Assembly (NCBI RefSeq): GCF_041146395.1
Contig: NC_090989.1
Coordinates: forward strand, 122,139,501-122,203,500
Length of the DNA stretch: 64,000 nucleotides
Source of the DNA: Eulemur rufifrons
Lineage: Eukaryota; Chordata; Mammalia; Primates; Lemuridae
Direction: 5' to 3'
Position 1 is the first letter of the stretch, and each line of letters begins with the position of its first letter. Below, piece by piece: positions 12,526-26,089 of the stretch. The translations under genes were made by a program, and so were the position numbers. The notes below the pieces were generated by a model. The model was given only the letters and a program-made list of their open reading frames with translations, was not told the origin of the DNA and did not search any database.

Positions 12526-13446
12526 TCCTTAACTGTCCTTTGCTCTTCTTGCCTTCCCTCTTTTTCTGAGCCCCATTCTGAGAGCCTAGGTCTTCTGTCT
12601 TCTCGGTCGGAACTTCTTTGATTTGAGATCTTGCCAACATTCCTTCCCACAGGCCTTTACTCACCCATAATTCCCCAACTGCTATGTGGTGCCCAGCGCC
12701 AGTCTGGGTGTCAGGGTAAGACTGGTTGTTAGAAGGTCCCAGTGAGTGAAGGTTTCATGCTACTTTTATTACCAAGACTACTCCCCAAAGGTAGAAGGAA
12801 GCCACCCCCCTCAGTGTTACTGAGAATATCTAATGATGTGTTAGAATCTTTGTTCAGGGATTGTGACATCCTACAGGCTCCAGAGTCATTTTAAATCGGC
12901 CATACAGTACGTTTATAATGCATTGCCTGATCTGCATTTGGGTCTACTTTAGTAACCATTATTTAGCGACCTAGCTGGCTTGACAATTATATTTTCCCTT
13001 AGCACACAGTTAAGGAAACCCAGTGAAAGGCTCATATTTGATTAATCAAGGAGGAAACAGGCAGGCACAGACCTACGAGTGCACGATGTCACTTTAGCCC
13101 TTGGGTTCCTGAGTTTCCTTAAGCACCTTTCCCGGCCCCATCTTAGCACTGCTGAGGAAGGATGGAATGTTAAGACTTCTTCAAGACAAAATCATATAAA
13201 ATCGAAGCTCTCAGCACACTCTTTTCAGGAAGCAGAAAGCAGATACCTTAAAATATTAAATCAACCACTGGCATTGTGTTTCTAAAACAACATGTTTCCT
13301 TTTCATGTTATTTCAGTTGCTAAAGAGACAGATGAAACTGATAGCTATTTGGCTGAAAATGTTTGTGTTGGTTGCTGTCCCTGCCTTGTCCTTACACCCA
13401 AGAACTTCATTCAGAAAATATTTATTAAATGGTATTATAGTGGAGT
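12526..13446. other. No gene; no recognised element
   Basis: Non-coding by eye. Short frames between 13,079 and 13,440 show no domain, splice context or codon bias that would support a gene. Confidence 0.4.
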
Positions 13447-13722
13447 GCAGGGTTTTTCAAGCTGTTGGCCACAATATATTGATGGGTCGTGAACTCAGTA
13501 TATTGGGCTGCATGCAGCATTTGAAAAAAACGAAATAGAATCAAATAGAATAGAAAACGTCAGGGCAAATTATGTGTAGTAAGAGTAAATATTGTTACAT
13601 GGAACTTTTGAGTCAGCTAAGTATGTGGTGGGTGTGTGAATGTGTGCGTGTGAGTGCTGCACCGTGCTACAAGATTTATTTTTTATTATGGGTCAACATC
13701 AAAAATGTTTGAAAAACACTAA
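13447..13722. mobile_element. hAT-like non-autonomous DNA transposon
   Basis: Imperfect terminal inverted repeats: left AGGGTTTTTCAAGCTGTTGG, and right end complement AGTGTTTTTCAAACATTTTT. Internal TATTGATGGGTCGTGAAC and TATGGGTCAACATCAAAAA mirror each other. Family not assigned. Confidence 0.55.
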
Positions 13723-14305
13723 TGTAGTCATTAAGAGCATAAGATCTGGAGTTAGACAGCATGAATTCAAATTCTGGTTCCATCACTTTCTAGATGTAGG
13801 ATTATTGGGCAGGATACTTATGCTCTCTGTGAAATGGGGACTGTGACAGGCCTGACCCAGGGCCAATTCACACGTTAGGCCCAGGAGGCACATGGCACAA
13901 TGATGACGGCCCATGATATTTTTAGGGGTCTACCAAAATGTTTTAATTCCTTTCAAAATTGGAAAGAAAAAAAATGAACCTTCAGTATTGAAGAAAATGT
14001 TTTAATTTTTTCTCATATTATAAAAAATGACTTTTATAGGGAACACAAAAATCTCTGATTGTAGAAGTCCATGAAGGCAAAAGCATTTAGGGCTAATGAA
14101 AGTCATAATGCAGCTATGTAGTAACCTAATAGGTAGTGTGACCAACTTGTCCCAGTTTTAAACTGAAAGTACAGCATCGGGAAACTGTCCCCTTAGTCCT
14201 GGGCAAAGCAGGACGATTGGTCACCCTCCTCATAAGGTTATCATGAGGATGAAATTGGGTGCTGTTGACAAAGCTTAGGAGATTGCCTAGCACATCAGTG
14301 TGGAA
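13723..14305 (+). repeat. MIR SINE split by a ~95-bp palindromic DNA element (14,136-14,231)
   Basis: 13,735-13,850 is MIR (GCATAAGATCTGGAGTTAGA, TTCTCTGTGAAATGGGG-like end), and 14,230-14,300 looks like its 3' continuation. Between them, at 14,136-14,231, a short element has inverted ends: GTGTGACCAACTTGTCCCAG and, on the complement, GGTGACCAATCGTCCTGC. 13,860-14,130 is A/T-rich and unassigned. Confidence 0.5.
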
Positions 14306-14394
14306 TACATGCATTACTATGGGACAGCTGTGATGCTAGTACTAGAGAACTTTGGGATGAGTAATGCACAGGCCAGCCCTTGAGAGGCAGGGGA

Positions 14395-14640
14395 GTGTAG
14401 TGGTTGAGAGTGAAATCAGGAGCCCAACAACCCCAGTCAAATCCCAGTTCTGCTGCTTATCAGGTTTGTGATTTGGGGAGAGTGACTTAACCTTTCTGTG
14501 CCTCAGATTCCTCATGTATAGCACAGATACAATCATCTACTTCCCTGGAATGTTGTGAATATTCAATGAGTTGGTGCTTTTAAAGTACTTAGAACAGTGT
14601 CTGACACTTGGTACACAGTCAATAAATCTTAGCTACTTAA
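14395..14640 (+). repeat. MIR SINE, near full length
   Basis: GTGTAGTGGTTGAGAGTG, AAATCCCAGTTCTGCTGCTTA, TAACCTTTCTGTGCCTCAG, then CTTGGTACACAGTCAATAAA. Order and spacing fit an almost complete MIR. Confidence 0.85.
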
Positions 14641-14661
14641 GTATATACCAATTAGGATACT

Positions 14662-15118
14662 GTCTTAGTCAGCTTGGGCTACTATAACAAAATTTCATAG
14701 GCTGGGTGGCTTAAACAACAGAAATTTATTTCTCAGAGTTCTGAAGACTGGAAGTCCCAAGATCAAGGTCTGGCAGGGTTCAGTTTCTAGTGAGGACTCT
14801 CTTCCTGGCCTGCAGATAGTGGCCTTCTCACTGTGTCCTCACCTGGTGGAGAGAGGGGGGGAGAGAGAGAGAGAGAAAGAGAAAGAGAGAAGGAGGGAGA
14901 GCAAGTTCTGTGTTGTCCCTTCTTAAAAGGGCACAAATTCCATCATGAGGACCCTACTCTCAATAAAAGGGCACAAATTCCATCACGAGGACCCTACTCT
15001 CATGACCTCTTCTAAACCTGATTACCTCCTGAAGGCTCCATCTCCAATACCATCATATTAGGGGTAAGGGGTTCAACATACGAATTTTCAGGGGACACAG
15101 TTCAGCCTACAGCAGGTA
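14662..15118 (-). mobile_element. MST/THE1-type LTR (ERVL-MaLR), antisense, with an internal duplication
   Basis: Opens TGTCTTAGTCAGCTTGGGC, TGGCTTAAACAACAGAAAT, and ends AACATACGAATTTTCAGGGG and CAGCCTACAGCA: the antisense MSTA/B pattern. (GA)n lies at about 14,852-14,900. A 38-bp segment (14,925-14,962) is repeated at 14,965-15,002 with one mismatch, period 40; the usual LTR has one copy. Confidence 0.85.
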
Positions 15119-15807
15119 TATTCAGCTGCAAGAGGCAGAAGAGCCCTCAAAAGATAAAATAAACCCTAAGAACATGTTTATGAAGCAAATTGCCTGAAGG
15201 TATTTGGTTTGATTTTCTTAGCCATATAAAGACCTAGCTTCTTTCTATCCTGCTCTGCTCTTCTTGGTATGTCTATGATATCTGCTTCCTCTTGGACACA
15301 AGATGTTTGCTACAACCCCAACCATCATACAACTATGTCCACAGCAGGAAGCAAGGCATGTGGTAGCCAAAAGTGTCCTCCTTGAAAAGATGCTCCTTAA
15401 GTTGTCATTCTCTTTTTAGGGAAAGACATCTTTCCCAGTAGCTCCTCAACACATTTCTCTCTACCTCCTAATGACCAGAATTGAGTCATGTGCTCAACCT
15501 TATATCACTCACTGGCAGAGGACAATGGGATTTCCATGATTGGTTTAGACTAGTCATGATTCCTCCAGATAAAATTGGTCTTTTGTTAGCAGGAGCAGGG
15601 AATGGCTGTTGGGTAGATTTCTGACAGTATCTGCCACTGAGATGCTTACAGACTCCTGGGAAACCAGACAGAATCCTAACAGGTAGTACATAATGCAAAG
15701 GTTGGCACTAATGATGCAAACAAAGATCGGTGGGAGCAGAGATGAAGGGGAGGGTGACTCAGGGATTTATGGGATTTGATTTGGGTCTTGAGGCTCCAGG
15801 AAGATTT
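15119..15807. other. No gene; no recognised element
   Basis: Unique-looking non-coding sequence with no coding evidence. Confidence 0.4.
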
Positions 15808-15937
15808 CTTTCTTTTTCAGTTTTTTTTTTTTTTTTTGTTGTTGTTTTTTAAGTGCTGCCCAGGCTGGATTCAAACTCCTGAGCCTGAGTGACCCTCCCA
15901 ACTCAGCCTCCTGAGTAGCTGAGCCTACAGGTTGAGG
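15808..15937 (-). repeat. Alu monomer (FLAM/FRAM-like), antisense, short
   Basis: A long T-run then TGCCCAGGCTGGATTCAAACT, CTCCTGAGTAGCTGAGCCTAC. A single diverged 7SL arm. Confidence 0.7.
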
Positions 15938-18900
15938 AAGATTTCTTCAGGCAAAGAAGTGGGGCAGAGGAAAGGACACAGCTTGAGTGAGAATGTGGAA
16001 GCCACAAGAACACAGTGTGATCAGGGACCTGCAGGAGTGAGCTGGAAATAGAGTTCAGGGGATGAGGTTGGGCAAGGAATGAAAGGAAACAAGGCAGGAG
16101 AAGGGGGGAAGCCCAGACCCTGGAGGGTTGCATGCTGGTTAGGAAGACTGTGCTCCATCCTGAGGGTCGCTGGGAGCCTTTGGAGGTTTGAAGAAGGGCA
16201 GAGGTGGATTAGCTGAGCCTTAAAGGAAAATCCATTTCTCAGTCTTGGTTATGCACTTTCCAGGGGACACATAGTGATGTGGTTGGGGGTTTTGAAGCCA
16301 CAGGATAAATGGGTGCATCTTCTTGCATGTAACTGAAGGGTTGGGGGAGAACAAGTTAAGAAATATATCCAGCAAGTAACTTAAAATTTACTTTTATACT
16401 ACACAAGCACACAGTGTACTGTATTGCAAAGTAAGATAGAAGATTTGCAAGAATAATGAAGGTGAAACAGAAGGCGTCAAGGAAATTAAGAGCTAGTGGT
16501 GGTCTCCTCTGGGCTATGATCCCAGGCTTCCTGAGTGTACTCAAGGACATTTACTGTCCTCTATAATTAGGGGTTTTTGTTGGTGGAAAAAGTTGCAAAG
16601 CCCCAGAGCAAATAAACTAGGACACCAGGAACATATCTTAGCCCCCTGGCCCATATATTCCTTATTGGCCTGTCAGTGCCTGAGACCTCTTTGAATTAAA
16701 AGGATTCTTTACTGGAGAGTGACCTTCTGAGGAGAATTCAAAGGAATATCAGCCATTTGTAACTTAGTATGAACTTATCAAAACATACCATGCTGAATTG
16801 TTCTATCGTCAACTTGGCTAAACTAGGAACTACATTTCCAGAATCCACTTTCCTGTATGGTTTCAGGTTAGAGTTGTCCAAAAGAGTAATTTGCACAAAA
16901 TTTGGGAGGTGGAAGAGAAGCAACAGCCACTACTCTCAGAAGGCCACCATGGTTGGGTGCAAGCAACAGATGCGGAAGTGCCCCGCAGGCCCCAGCTTGT
17001 CCTTGGCTGCCCACACTCTGGGACCCGCTTTCCCGTCAAGTGCTCACCTTGAGACCAACAGCAGCCCCAGGCTTCCCACAGGACGCACGGCTCCAGACCC
17101 ACAACCAACACAGGCAACTGCTTCTTAGAGACTCCTCCACCAGCTTTCCCTTGACCATGCCAGGGGGATGTACTTCTCAGATCTAAAGGCTGGTGACTCT
17201 CTGATCTCACTTCTTTTTTCCAGCCTTTACCTCCCAGCTCCTCCTATCATTGTGTAAGGTCTAATTCCAAATCCCTTATCCCAGAGCTCCTTGTACTTCT
17301 GCTTCTCTGGTTTAACCTGGATCGATAGACATAATTTCCTTCTGATGCTGCACTCAGCCCTGAGGAAAGAGAGGACTTGACAGAAAATAAAAGGAGGAAG
17401 TAATTTTAAAGCCGAGGCAATGTTTGAGGTGAGCCCGGCTAGGACGTGGCAAAGGAAGTTGAAAACCCAGAGAGCAGGGAGAACCAACAGGGGATGGTGA
17501 CATGTAAAGGACGTGGAAAAGTGAGAGAACATCAAAGGAAAAAGGGTTTCTGCGTCCTGCTTTCACCAGGACCTGCTTTTAAGGACAGTTTACTCGTTTT
17601 CTTCTGGTTGTCAAGATGGTTTCTTGAACAATGGCTTGTGACAGTTGACACTTTCATCCTCAAGAGAGAAACAGAACTAGAGAAAAAGTACAAAGGCAGA
17701 AGCAGTGGGAAATAGAACACCGAGTACGATGAGAATCACACAGTGGATTTATTAGTCTAGACAGGACTTTTAAGAGTTTATCTTGTGGCATTGACTTTAT
17801 AGAACCACATCTTGCCTTATTATCTTCCTAGCTGGGATTATAGAAGAAACAGTAATAAGTAAATCTCTTCTTATTTTTGTTAAGACTATTACTGAGAATG
17901 TTACCTATGCTATTGTGCATGATCCTATACATAAAGATCCATGTAAAAATTGTCCTTTGAAAATTCAAATATGGGAAGAAATTTTGAGTCTTCCAACACT
18001 TTGGAACACACTTATTTCTAAGGCAAAAAGAATCATGACACTTATTTTATTTTCCTCTTTGCCCTGACTGCCAGGAAACCCAGATACATTTTCTGCTCAG
18101 ATGCAGAAATGTCCTTTACTCTAAGATGATATTGTAATTTCATACTCCATTCCTTTGAGAGTCTGTAACACCCTTTGAAAGATTTCCTTGTGGCTGCTAA
18201 GGTAACTTTGTCTTTAAGGAATTAGCTAAAGGTTCTTCCTCTTGCCTTCCCTCTTGGTTTTAGAGACACCCTAGAGAGGAAATATTTTATTTCTGATGCT
18301 TGACACCATTGCTTTCTATTCCATTCGAGAAACTAAAATGATTTTTGACCAAGAGGAAGATAAATGAGAAGATGGAGGCCACATTTCCAATTTGAACACA
18401 AATAAAATTATACTTGCACAGGGACATAAAAAATATGGTTGTTTTTGTTATGAAATAAAACTAAGATGTGGAACACCTTCAGGATTTCTCATTTTTGTGG
18501 AGCTGTTAGAAAAAGCTCAGTTGTTTGCTTCTGAACAGTCAATAAAAAATTTTCAGAGTCATGGGATGAATCTTCTTATAGGTTACCATAGAGACTACAG
18601 GCAAATTCTATTGGGTTTCTCAGATTATTTATTTTTAGGTAATGGTCCAGTTACTCAAAAAAAAAATCATAAAAATTGTTTTCCAATAAATCATATGTGG
18701 GTGATTTTTCTTTTCTATTTTTGAAAATGTAGTTATATTGTTAGTAATTAAAATTAAATTTATAAAGAAAAAATTGTTATGACAACAAACTGAATCCCCA
18801 TTCATATGGTTGAACTCCATAAATTTAATCATAACAATTCTGTCCTCAGGCTACAGAAAAGTAGATTAAAATCAACTTGTAGAATTTAATCTGAAGCCCT

Positions 18901-19440
18901 GAATAGAATTCAAACTGGTTCCTGATATTGTGAAAATAATGTCTTATTTTATTAGAGAATTGAAAGACCTGGGTAACACAGCCCAATTTAACTATCAGTA
19001 AAATGGCAAGAAATGATCTAACTATGTAAACGTATCACAGCAAACCCAAATACCACCCTCAACACACATTGTATATACACACAAGCACACAGACACACAC
19101 AATAAATATAAGCACCATGAAAGACTTTTTCTATTTTGTGGTATCACCAGAGCCCAGAAAACTGTCTTGCAATATTATGCACTCAAATATATGTTGAATA
19201 AATGAGTAGAATGCAAAATGCATACAAAGATACCAGTATAGAAGGAAATACCACTCTCAAACAGGAGTATATTCTTCATAAGTGTTTTGCATTATAACAA
19301 TAAATGGATAGCAATTTGATGTAGTAATATCTATGAGATGATAAGCTAAGACAACAGAAGTGGTTGAAGAGGACATTGCAGAGCTAAAGAAAAATTAATA
19401 CTATTAGTTGAGTGATATATAAATGACTATAGTTAGAAAT
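15938..19440. other. No gene; mostly unassigned non-coding DNA
   Basis: No convincing coding region. The frames near 16,769-17,210 overlap on both strands and lack domains. 18,390-18,840 is A/T-rich. Near 19,110-19,205 the text AAATATATGTTGAATAAATGAG resembles the tail of an old L2-type element. CA-rich patches lie near 19,060-19,100. Confidence 0.35.
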
Positions 19441-20340
19441 TGAATAGACGTGGCTGGAAGTCAAATTTTGGTGGAGAGGCTTGAGATAATCACAATTAAT
19501 GCAGAGAAAACAGAGAAAAAGGTTTTAAAAATTAAAGAGAAGATGATATACATAGAAGAGAGCAAAGGTGATTCTTTGATGGCTTTGAAGTAGAGACTCC
19601 AAAAAATGAAACAGAAAAAATATTCAGAGATATAATACAAAAAAAGGTGCCTTGAAATGAAAGAATAGAATTTTCAGGTAGAAAGGGCATAGTACATATT
19701 TGGAAAAATTGATTAAGAATGATGACAATCAAAGCACCTTTACATCATAATTTATTTAAGAACTTGAAAAATGAAGAAAAGTTATTTAATATCCAGGATG
19801 ATGAAGTAGAATTAGACTGGCCTCAGACCTTTTGACAACATTCAAAACCGAGAGATGATGAAGCATTTTCTACCAAGTTCTGCGGAAAACAGAGTGTGAC
19901 CCTGTAACACTGTGTCTAGTCAAGTTCTTGTGTAAATATAACAGAAACAGTCACACATGATCAAACATGAAAGAACAGAAGGTATAATACCCATTATCCT
20001 TTCTTGGAAAACTCCTTAAAGATAAAACTACTTAACCAAGAGATGAAACAAAATAAAGAATCTAAGAATAAAAAAAAAAAGCTGTAATGGTACTTATAAT
20101 TTATTTAAATATACATAGACTAAGGCTAAACAGCAAGGGGAATTATGGCCATAGAAAACAACATGAATTTTATAAACCTTGATAAATGAAAAATGATATG
20201 AGCAAAAACAATTAAGAAAGAGAAGGCAAAAGGGAAAAAGTGCAGCTGTACTGATAATTATTAATACATGTTTTATGGCATAGAGACAATTGATACTACA
20301 TAAAACTAAAACATACATTTAAAAGTAACACATAATATCC
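19441..20340 (+). mobile_element. Possible HAL1/L1-like LINE relic
   Basis: A-rich sequence with ATTAGACTGGCCTCAGACC and ACTCCTTAAAGATAAAACTAC, wording seen in old L1/HAL1 ORF regions. Heavily eroded; assignment is tentative. Confidence 0.3.
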
Positions 20341-20894
20341 CAACCTCTTAACAGTTTTCATACCTTTTTTTGTTAAAACATTAAGCCCAAAAGAATCCTA
20401 CAGCAACTCATTATTTCCTAAGGTAAAAAAAAAACAAAAAAAACCTTTATCAAAAGTTCAATATTTCTTTTATTTTATTTCATTTTTTTTCTTTTGTTAA
20501 AGTCAAGTAAAAGTAAACTAAAAATTCAGTTTTCTCAAAAAGCAGCATATATAGCATGATTATTTCTGGTTGCCTCTCTTTATATAAATCTCTTTTGATC
20601 ATAATTCTTACTCACTATGGGCATAGAGAGAGGGCTAGGAAATGATCACCAAATGCTAACATAGGTTATTTCTGGATGGTGAGATTCTAAGTGATTTATT
20701 GTTTCCTCTTTTATTATTTTTTTATTTTTTTAAGGCTAGTCAAGTGAAGCAGTGGGAGGGGAGAAAGAACAAAGAAATCTGTAACTGAGGCTGATCAGTT
20801 AGTTGTGAACACCACTGCACGTGGACAAGCCATATTGTTTCTTATTTGAATTTTTCAGTATGGCTTAAGATTCCTACAACAAGCAAACCTTTTA

Positions 20895-21600
20895 GATTTT
20901 TATTTTGAAATAATTTCAGACTTACAGAAAAGTTGTAAGAATAGTACAAATAAGTTCCATATTCCCTTTCTCTAGATTTCTCCAAACATTAATATTTTAC
21001 CACATTTGTTTTATCTTTCTGTGTGTGTGTATTTTTTCCTTCTTTTTATTCCTGAACCATTTAGAAGTAGGTTGCAGACATAATGCTCCCATTACTCCCA
21101 ACTACTTCCTAAAAGCAAGGACATTCTCTTACACAACCATATGAAATAAACATTGATACAGTATTATTATCCAACCTGCAGACTTCTTATTCAAAGTTTC
21201 TCAATTGTCCCAAATGTGTCCTTGATGGTAAAAGACAAAAATTTTCTGGTCCAGGATCCAATCCTGATTCATAGGTTGCATTTAGTTATCATGTCTCTTT
21301 AGTTTTCTTTAATCTGCACAGTCCTTCAATCGTTCCTTGCCATTCATGAACTTGACATTTTTTAGATAGTAAAGGTCCTCCATTTGACTTTGTCTGATGT
21401 TTTCTCATTATTAAATTTGGATTATGCTTTTTTGGCAGGAATATCATAAGAGCGATGTTTGTCCTTCTCTGTTCATCATCAGAAGGCCTATGATATCAAT
21501 ATGTCTCATTATTGGAGTATTATTTTAGTTAAAACTATAAGGTCATTAATTAAAAATAAAAAATATATTAAGGGTTATCTTAACATTGTCCAAGTGATAA
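20895..21600 (+). mobile_element. Old L1 (L1M-type) 3' region
   Basis: TTTCTGAGACTTACAG-like opening (ATTTCAGACTTACAGAAAAG), then TTTGTCTGATGTTTTCTCAT, TTTTTGGCAGGAATATCATA and TATGTCTCATTATTGGAGT, in the order found in old L1 3' UTRs. Confidence 0.6.
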
Positions 21601-21639
21601 TGTTAGGAGAGTGTATTGACATACATGTCAGTTGACTAA

Positions 21640-22240
21640 AGTAACCACCTCTTTGGAAGGAGCCTCCTCTGTGTAAGGAAACCTACTTTGATAGGGTTTT
21701 TGTAAGTCTTGTATGAATACCTGTGAGAGGGGCTTGTGTAACAGTCTGATATGGTTGTGTGTGTTATCAGAGTTCGGACACGAAAGAGATGGCACACTCA
21801 ACTTGGGGACTTTGAGGAGAGTTTGATAAATGGATAATGTACAAAGATGCAGGGCGTAGAGCAAATCACATGAAGTGGCGCAGTATCGCCAGGCTAGGGA
21901 CAATGGGGCACTGTTAACAATTCTAGGTTTGTGAGGGTAAGAAGGAGGAGCCGTTTCCAGGACTCAGAAAGAAAGAGTGGTACAGAGAGGGCTGCCTGAC
22001 ACACAACCGAGACCCTTAGCGCCTGTCCAGGCTGTGGTGACGTTGCAGGGAGGAGCAGGGGAATAAATACCTTGATCTCACTCTCTTCCCTCCCTCATTC
22101 TCTGGCTAGTGCTCCCTATTGCCGGAATATGCTGGAGTTCAGAGGGAAGCATGCCCATTCACACGGGTCACACAGTCCGGGGACAGAGTACGACCTGATG
22201 TCCAGTGTTCTGTCCACTAGGTTTCAGGAGTAACTCAAGA
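21640..22240. mobile_element. Probable solitary LTR, family unassigned
   Basis: Contains CAGAGTTCGGACACGAAAGA, TTGCAGGGAGGAGCAGGGGAA and CCCTCCCTCATTCTCTGGCT followed by AGAGGGAAGCATGCCCATTC, wording I associate with old mammalian LTRs. The orientation and family are not secure. Confidence 0.35.
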
Positions 22241-22899
22241 ACTGCTTTTCAATGGAGAATAGTTGTCAACAGTGGTGGACGTAGCCTTTCTCAAACATTC
22301 TCGGAGTCTACACTGTGATTCTCCTATGGTGGCTGCCACAGACACCTTTCTTGCTCCAGGCCCGTCTCAAAACTTGCAGCCTCTCCATGAGTCTGAGCTG
22401 ATATAAATACACAAACACACACACACACAATAGGGTAGAATGGAACATTCTTTCTTACAGGAGAAAATCAACTAAAACATGTAGATTGAATACTATGATG
22501 TGTAAAAGAATGTAGAAGAAATAATGGAATATGAAAATCACCATTTGGCAACCGCAATAGTAATAATTGATTCGGGCAAGAACCATCAACTGATGATAAA
22601 ACTAAAACTAGTGAAAGAATGTCTGGGGTGTTAGAATATTTACATAGCCACAAAATATCTTTCTATAAGATAACTTGTTAATTAAAAAGGGAAAGACAGT
22701 AACTCCATATTAGAGTACCTTGGCACATACCACCTTAACCAAGTAATCAAAGTTAACATCACCAGTGGTGGGATATATTGATACTATGTATCTCTTGATC
22801 ACTTTTATGGTATTCTAACCAACAAGTGTGCAACCTGAATCTAATCTGAGGAAATATCAGAAAACCTAAGTTGAGGAACATTGTATAAAATAACTGGTC

Positions 22900-23352
22900 T
22901 GATGGGGTGGGTTGAATTGTATCTCTCAAAAAAATAATTTGAAGTCCTAATAGCCAGTATCTCAGAAGTGATCTTATTTGGGAATAGGGTCACTGCAGAT
23001 ATAATTAGTTAAGACAGGGTCCCACTGGAGTAGGACAGGCCTTTAATCCTACATGATTGGTGTCCTTATAAGCAGAGGAGAAAAGATACAAAGACACAGA
23101 CACAGGAGGGGAGAACATCATGGGATGATGGAGACAGATTGAAGTGCTGCAACTGCAGCTATGGGACCAAGGGTTGCCGGCAACCACCAGAAGCTGGGGA
23201 TAGGCAGGGAAGGGCTCTCCCCTCCACGCTTCGGAGGGCGCATGGCCCTGCTGACACCTTAGGCTCCAGAAGTGCAAGACAATAAAATTCTGTTGTTTTA
23301 AGCCATCCAGTTTGTGGTAATTTATAAATTATCCCTAGGAAACTAATACATT
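22900..23352 (+). mobile_element. MLT1-type LTR (ERVL-MaLR), near complete
   Basis: GGGTTGAATTGTATCTCTC, TTGGTGTCCTTATAAGCAGAGG, AAGGGTTGCCGGCAACCACC, GACAATAAAATTCTGTTGTT, and the end CTAGGAAACTAATAC: the full MLT1 order in + orientation. Confidence 0.8.
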
Positions 23353-23649
23353 TTTGCTCGTCAAAATGCCAATGTCGTGAAACACAGAGGGAAAGATTGA
23401 GAACTTCTTCAAATTCAAGTAGACTAAAGAGACAGGACAACTGAATGTAAACCATGATCTGGAATTTTTTTTGCTCTAAAGGACATTGTTGAGACATCTG
23501 GCAAAATCTGAGTCAGGCCTTTAGATTGGATTATAGTATTAATACTACTGTTAATTTCTTAATTTTGGTAATTGTACTATAGTTATTTAAGAGAATTTCC
23601 TTCTTTTTAAGAAATTCTCAATGAATTATTATATTTAGGGGTAAAGGAA

Positions 23650-24933
23650 ATCCTACAATTGACTTTCAAATGGTTCAGAAATCCCAGCAAGTTATTTTGT
23701 AGGTATTGACAAACTGATTCTAAAGTTTAAGGCAAAAGACCCAGAATAGGCATCACGTACTGAAGAAGAGCAAAGCCAGAGGACTGACATTACCTGACTT
23801 CAAGACTTACTACAAAGCAACAGTAATCAAGACAGCATGGTTTATAAAAGAACAGATAAATAGATCAATAGAACAAAATAGCCCAGAAATAGACCCATAC
23901 AAATATAGTCAATAGATCTTTGACAAAGGAGCAAAGGCAATACAATGGAGGAAAGATGGTGTTGGAATGACTGGATATCTATATGCAAAAGAAATGAATC
24001 TCTATACAGCTCTTATATCCTCCACAAAAATTAGTGCAAAATAAATCATAGACCTCAATGTAAAATGCAAAACTGTAAAGCTCCTATAAGATGGAGAAAA
24101 CCTTGGGTTTAGTGACAAATTTTTTAGAAATAACACCAGAGGTATGATTAATGAAAGAAAAAAATGGACAAGTTGGGCTTTATTAAAATTGACACTTCTG
24201 CTCTGCAGAAAACACTGCTAAGAGAATGAAAAGACAAGCCATAAACTGGGAGAAAATATTTGTAAAATATATATTGAATAAAGAACTTGTATCTGAAATA
24301 TAGAAAGAACTCTTAAAATTAATCAACAAGAAAACAAGCAACCCAATTAAAAATGGGCAAAAGATCTGGACAGACAATTCAAAAATATACATATATTAGT
24401 GGAAAATAAGACATACAGATTGCAAATAAGAAAAGATGCTCAACATCATATGTCATTAAAGAATTACAAATTAAAACAACAATTATAGCTCTTCACTTAT
24501 AAAGTCTTAAGAATTTTTTTTTAAAAGAAAAATAAAACAACAATGATATATCACTATACACCTATTAGAATGGCTAAAATTAAAAAAAACCTTGAAAATA
24601 CCAAATGCTGGCAAGGATATGGAACAACAGGAACTCTCATTCATTATTGATGGGAATGAAAATGTTACTTTCAATTGGTACTGCCACTTTGGAAGATAGT
24701 TTAGCAGTTTCTTATAAAGCTAAACATACAATCCAGCAATCATACTCCTAGGTATTTATCCAGATGAGTTGAAAACTTAGTTCACACAAAAACCTGCACA
24801 CATATGTCTATAGCAGCTTTATTCAAAAATTGAAAGAAACCAAGATGTCCTTCAACAGGTGAATAGATAAACAAATTGATACATCCATACAATGAGATAT
24901 TAATTCAGCAATAAAAAGAAGTAAGCTATCAAG

Positions 24934-24969
<36 letters not shown>

Positions 24970-25435
24970 TAGAAACTTAAATGTATGTTGCTAAGTGAAA
25001 GAAGCCAGTCTGAAAAGGCTACAATCTGTATCGTTCCAACTATATGACATTCTGGAAAAAGCAAAACTATGCAGTAAAAAGATCAGTGGTTGCAGAGGTT
25101 TGGGGAATGGGAAGGGATGAATAGGTAGGTGGAGCACAGGGGATTTCTAGGGCAGTGAAACTATTCTGTATGATACTGTAGTGGTAGATAATGACAGTAT
25201 ACATTTATCATGACCTATAGAACAGTACAACACAAAGAATGAACCCTAATGTAAATTGTAGACTTTTGTTAATAATAATATATCAATAGTGGTTCACCGA
25301 TTATAACAAATGTACCGCACTAATACAAGATGTTAATGATAGAAAAAACTATGTTTGGGAGAGAGGTTATGTGGGAACTCTGTACAATCTGCTCATTTTT
25401 TCTATAAACTTAAACCTATTCTAAAAAATGAAGTC
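23650..25435 (+). mobile_element. L1 ORF2 C-terminal part and 3' UTR, eroded
   Basis: GACTTCAAGACTTACTACAAAG, GACAGCATGGTTTATAAAAG, CTATAGCAGCTTTATTC and TATATGACATTCTGGAAAAAG are the usual milestones of an L1 3' third. Many frameshifts. It includes a (CA)n run at 24,934-24,967. Confidence 0.8.
24934..24967. repeat. (CA)n microsatellite
   Basis: About 16 uninterrupted CA units, inside the L1 relic. Confidence 0.95.
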
Positions 25436-26089
25436 TACTAATTAAAATTATTTTTATGAATTTTGAATAATAAATTAATATTATTAATATCTTGAATAAC
25501 AAATTAATACCTTTTTTAATTTTAAGTTTTTGTCCCAGTCAATGTTTACCTGTCAAAATTCCTAGAATAAGTAAGTATAAAAGAAATTTAATTATTTCAA
25601 CTTAAAAACAATTTTTTGTGAGTTTGTAGCATTTTGCATTAAGCCTTTTGGATAGATTTGCATTTATCTACTACCTAGCTATCTATGATTGAGAATGTTA
25701 ATATTTGTGAAATCTGAGTGAAGTAATATATACACATATATTACTATTTTTTTTTTTCTATTCTTTCAACTGTTCTATAAGCCTGAAATTACGTCAAAAT
25801 AAAAAGTTAAAAAAACCCTCCAAAACCTTATAGCCTTATGGGATACTGAGTTAATGCTTCACAGCAATACACCCAAATCTGGTTTGTGCTACTTGAAAAA
25901 TCAAGCTTGGTGTCTTTCTTCATGGCACCTAGTGTAAAGTATAACTTGTATCTCACTTTCAAACATCTATCCCAACAAAGCCCAGACCACTGGACCCCAG
26001 AGGCTCCATCCCTGTGGCAGCCCCCATATGTTCTCAGGGTTTGTCTCCCACTCTCTGGCGTGCAGGTGCTTTATTAAGGCACCTAAGTG

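Noticed and set aside
16769..17210. Overlapping frames of 115-119 codons on both strands
   Set aside because: Mutual shadows with no domain or codon evidence.
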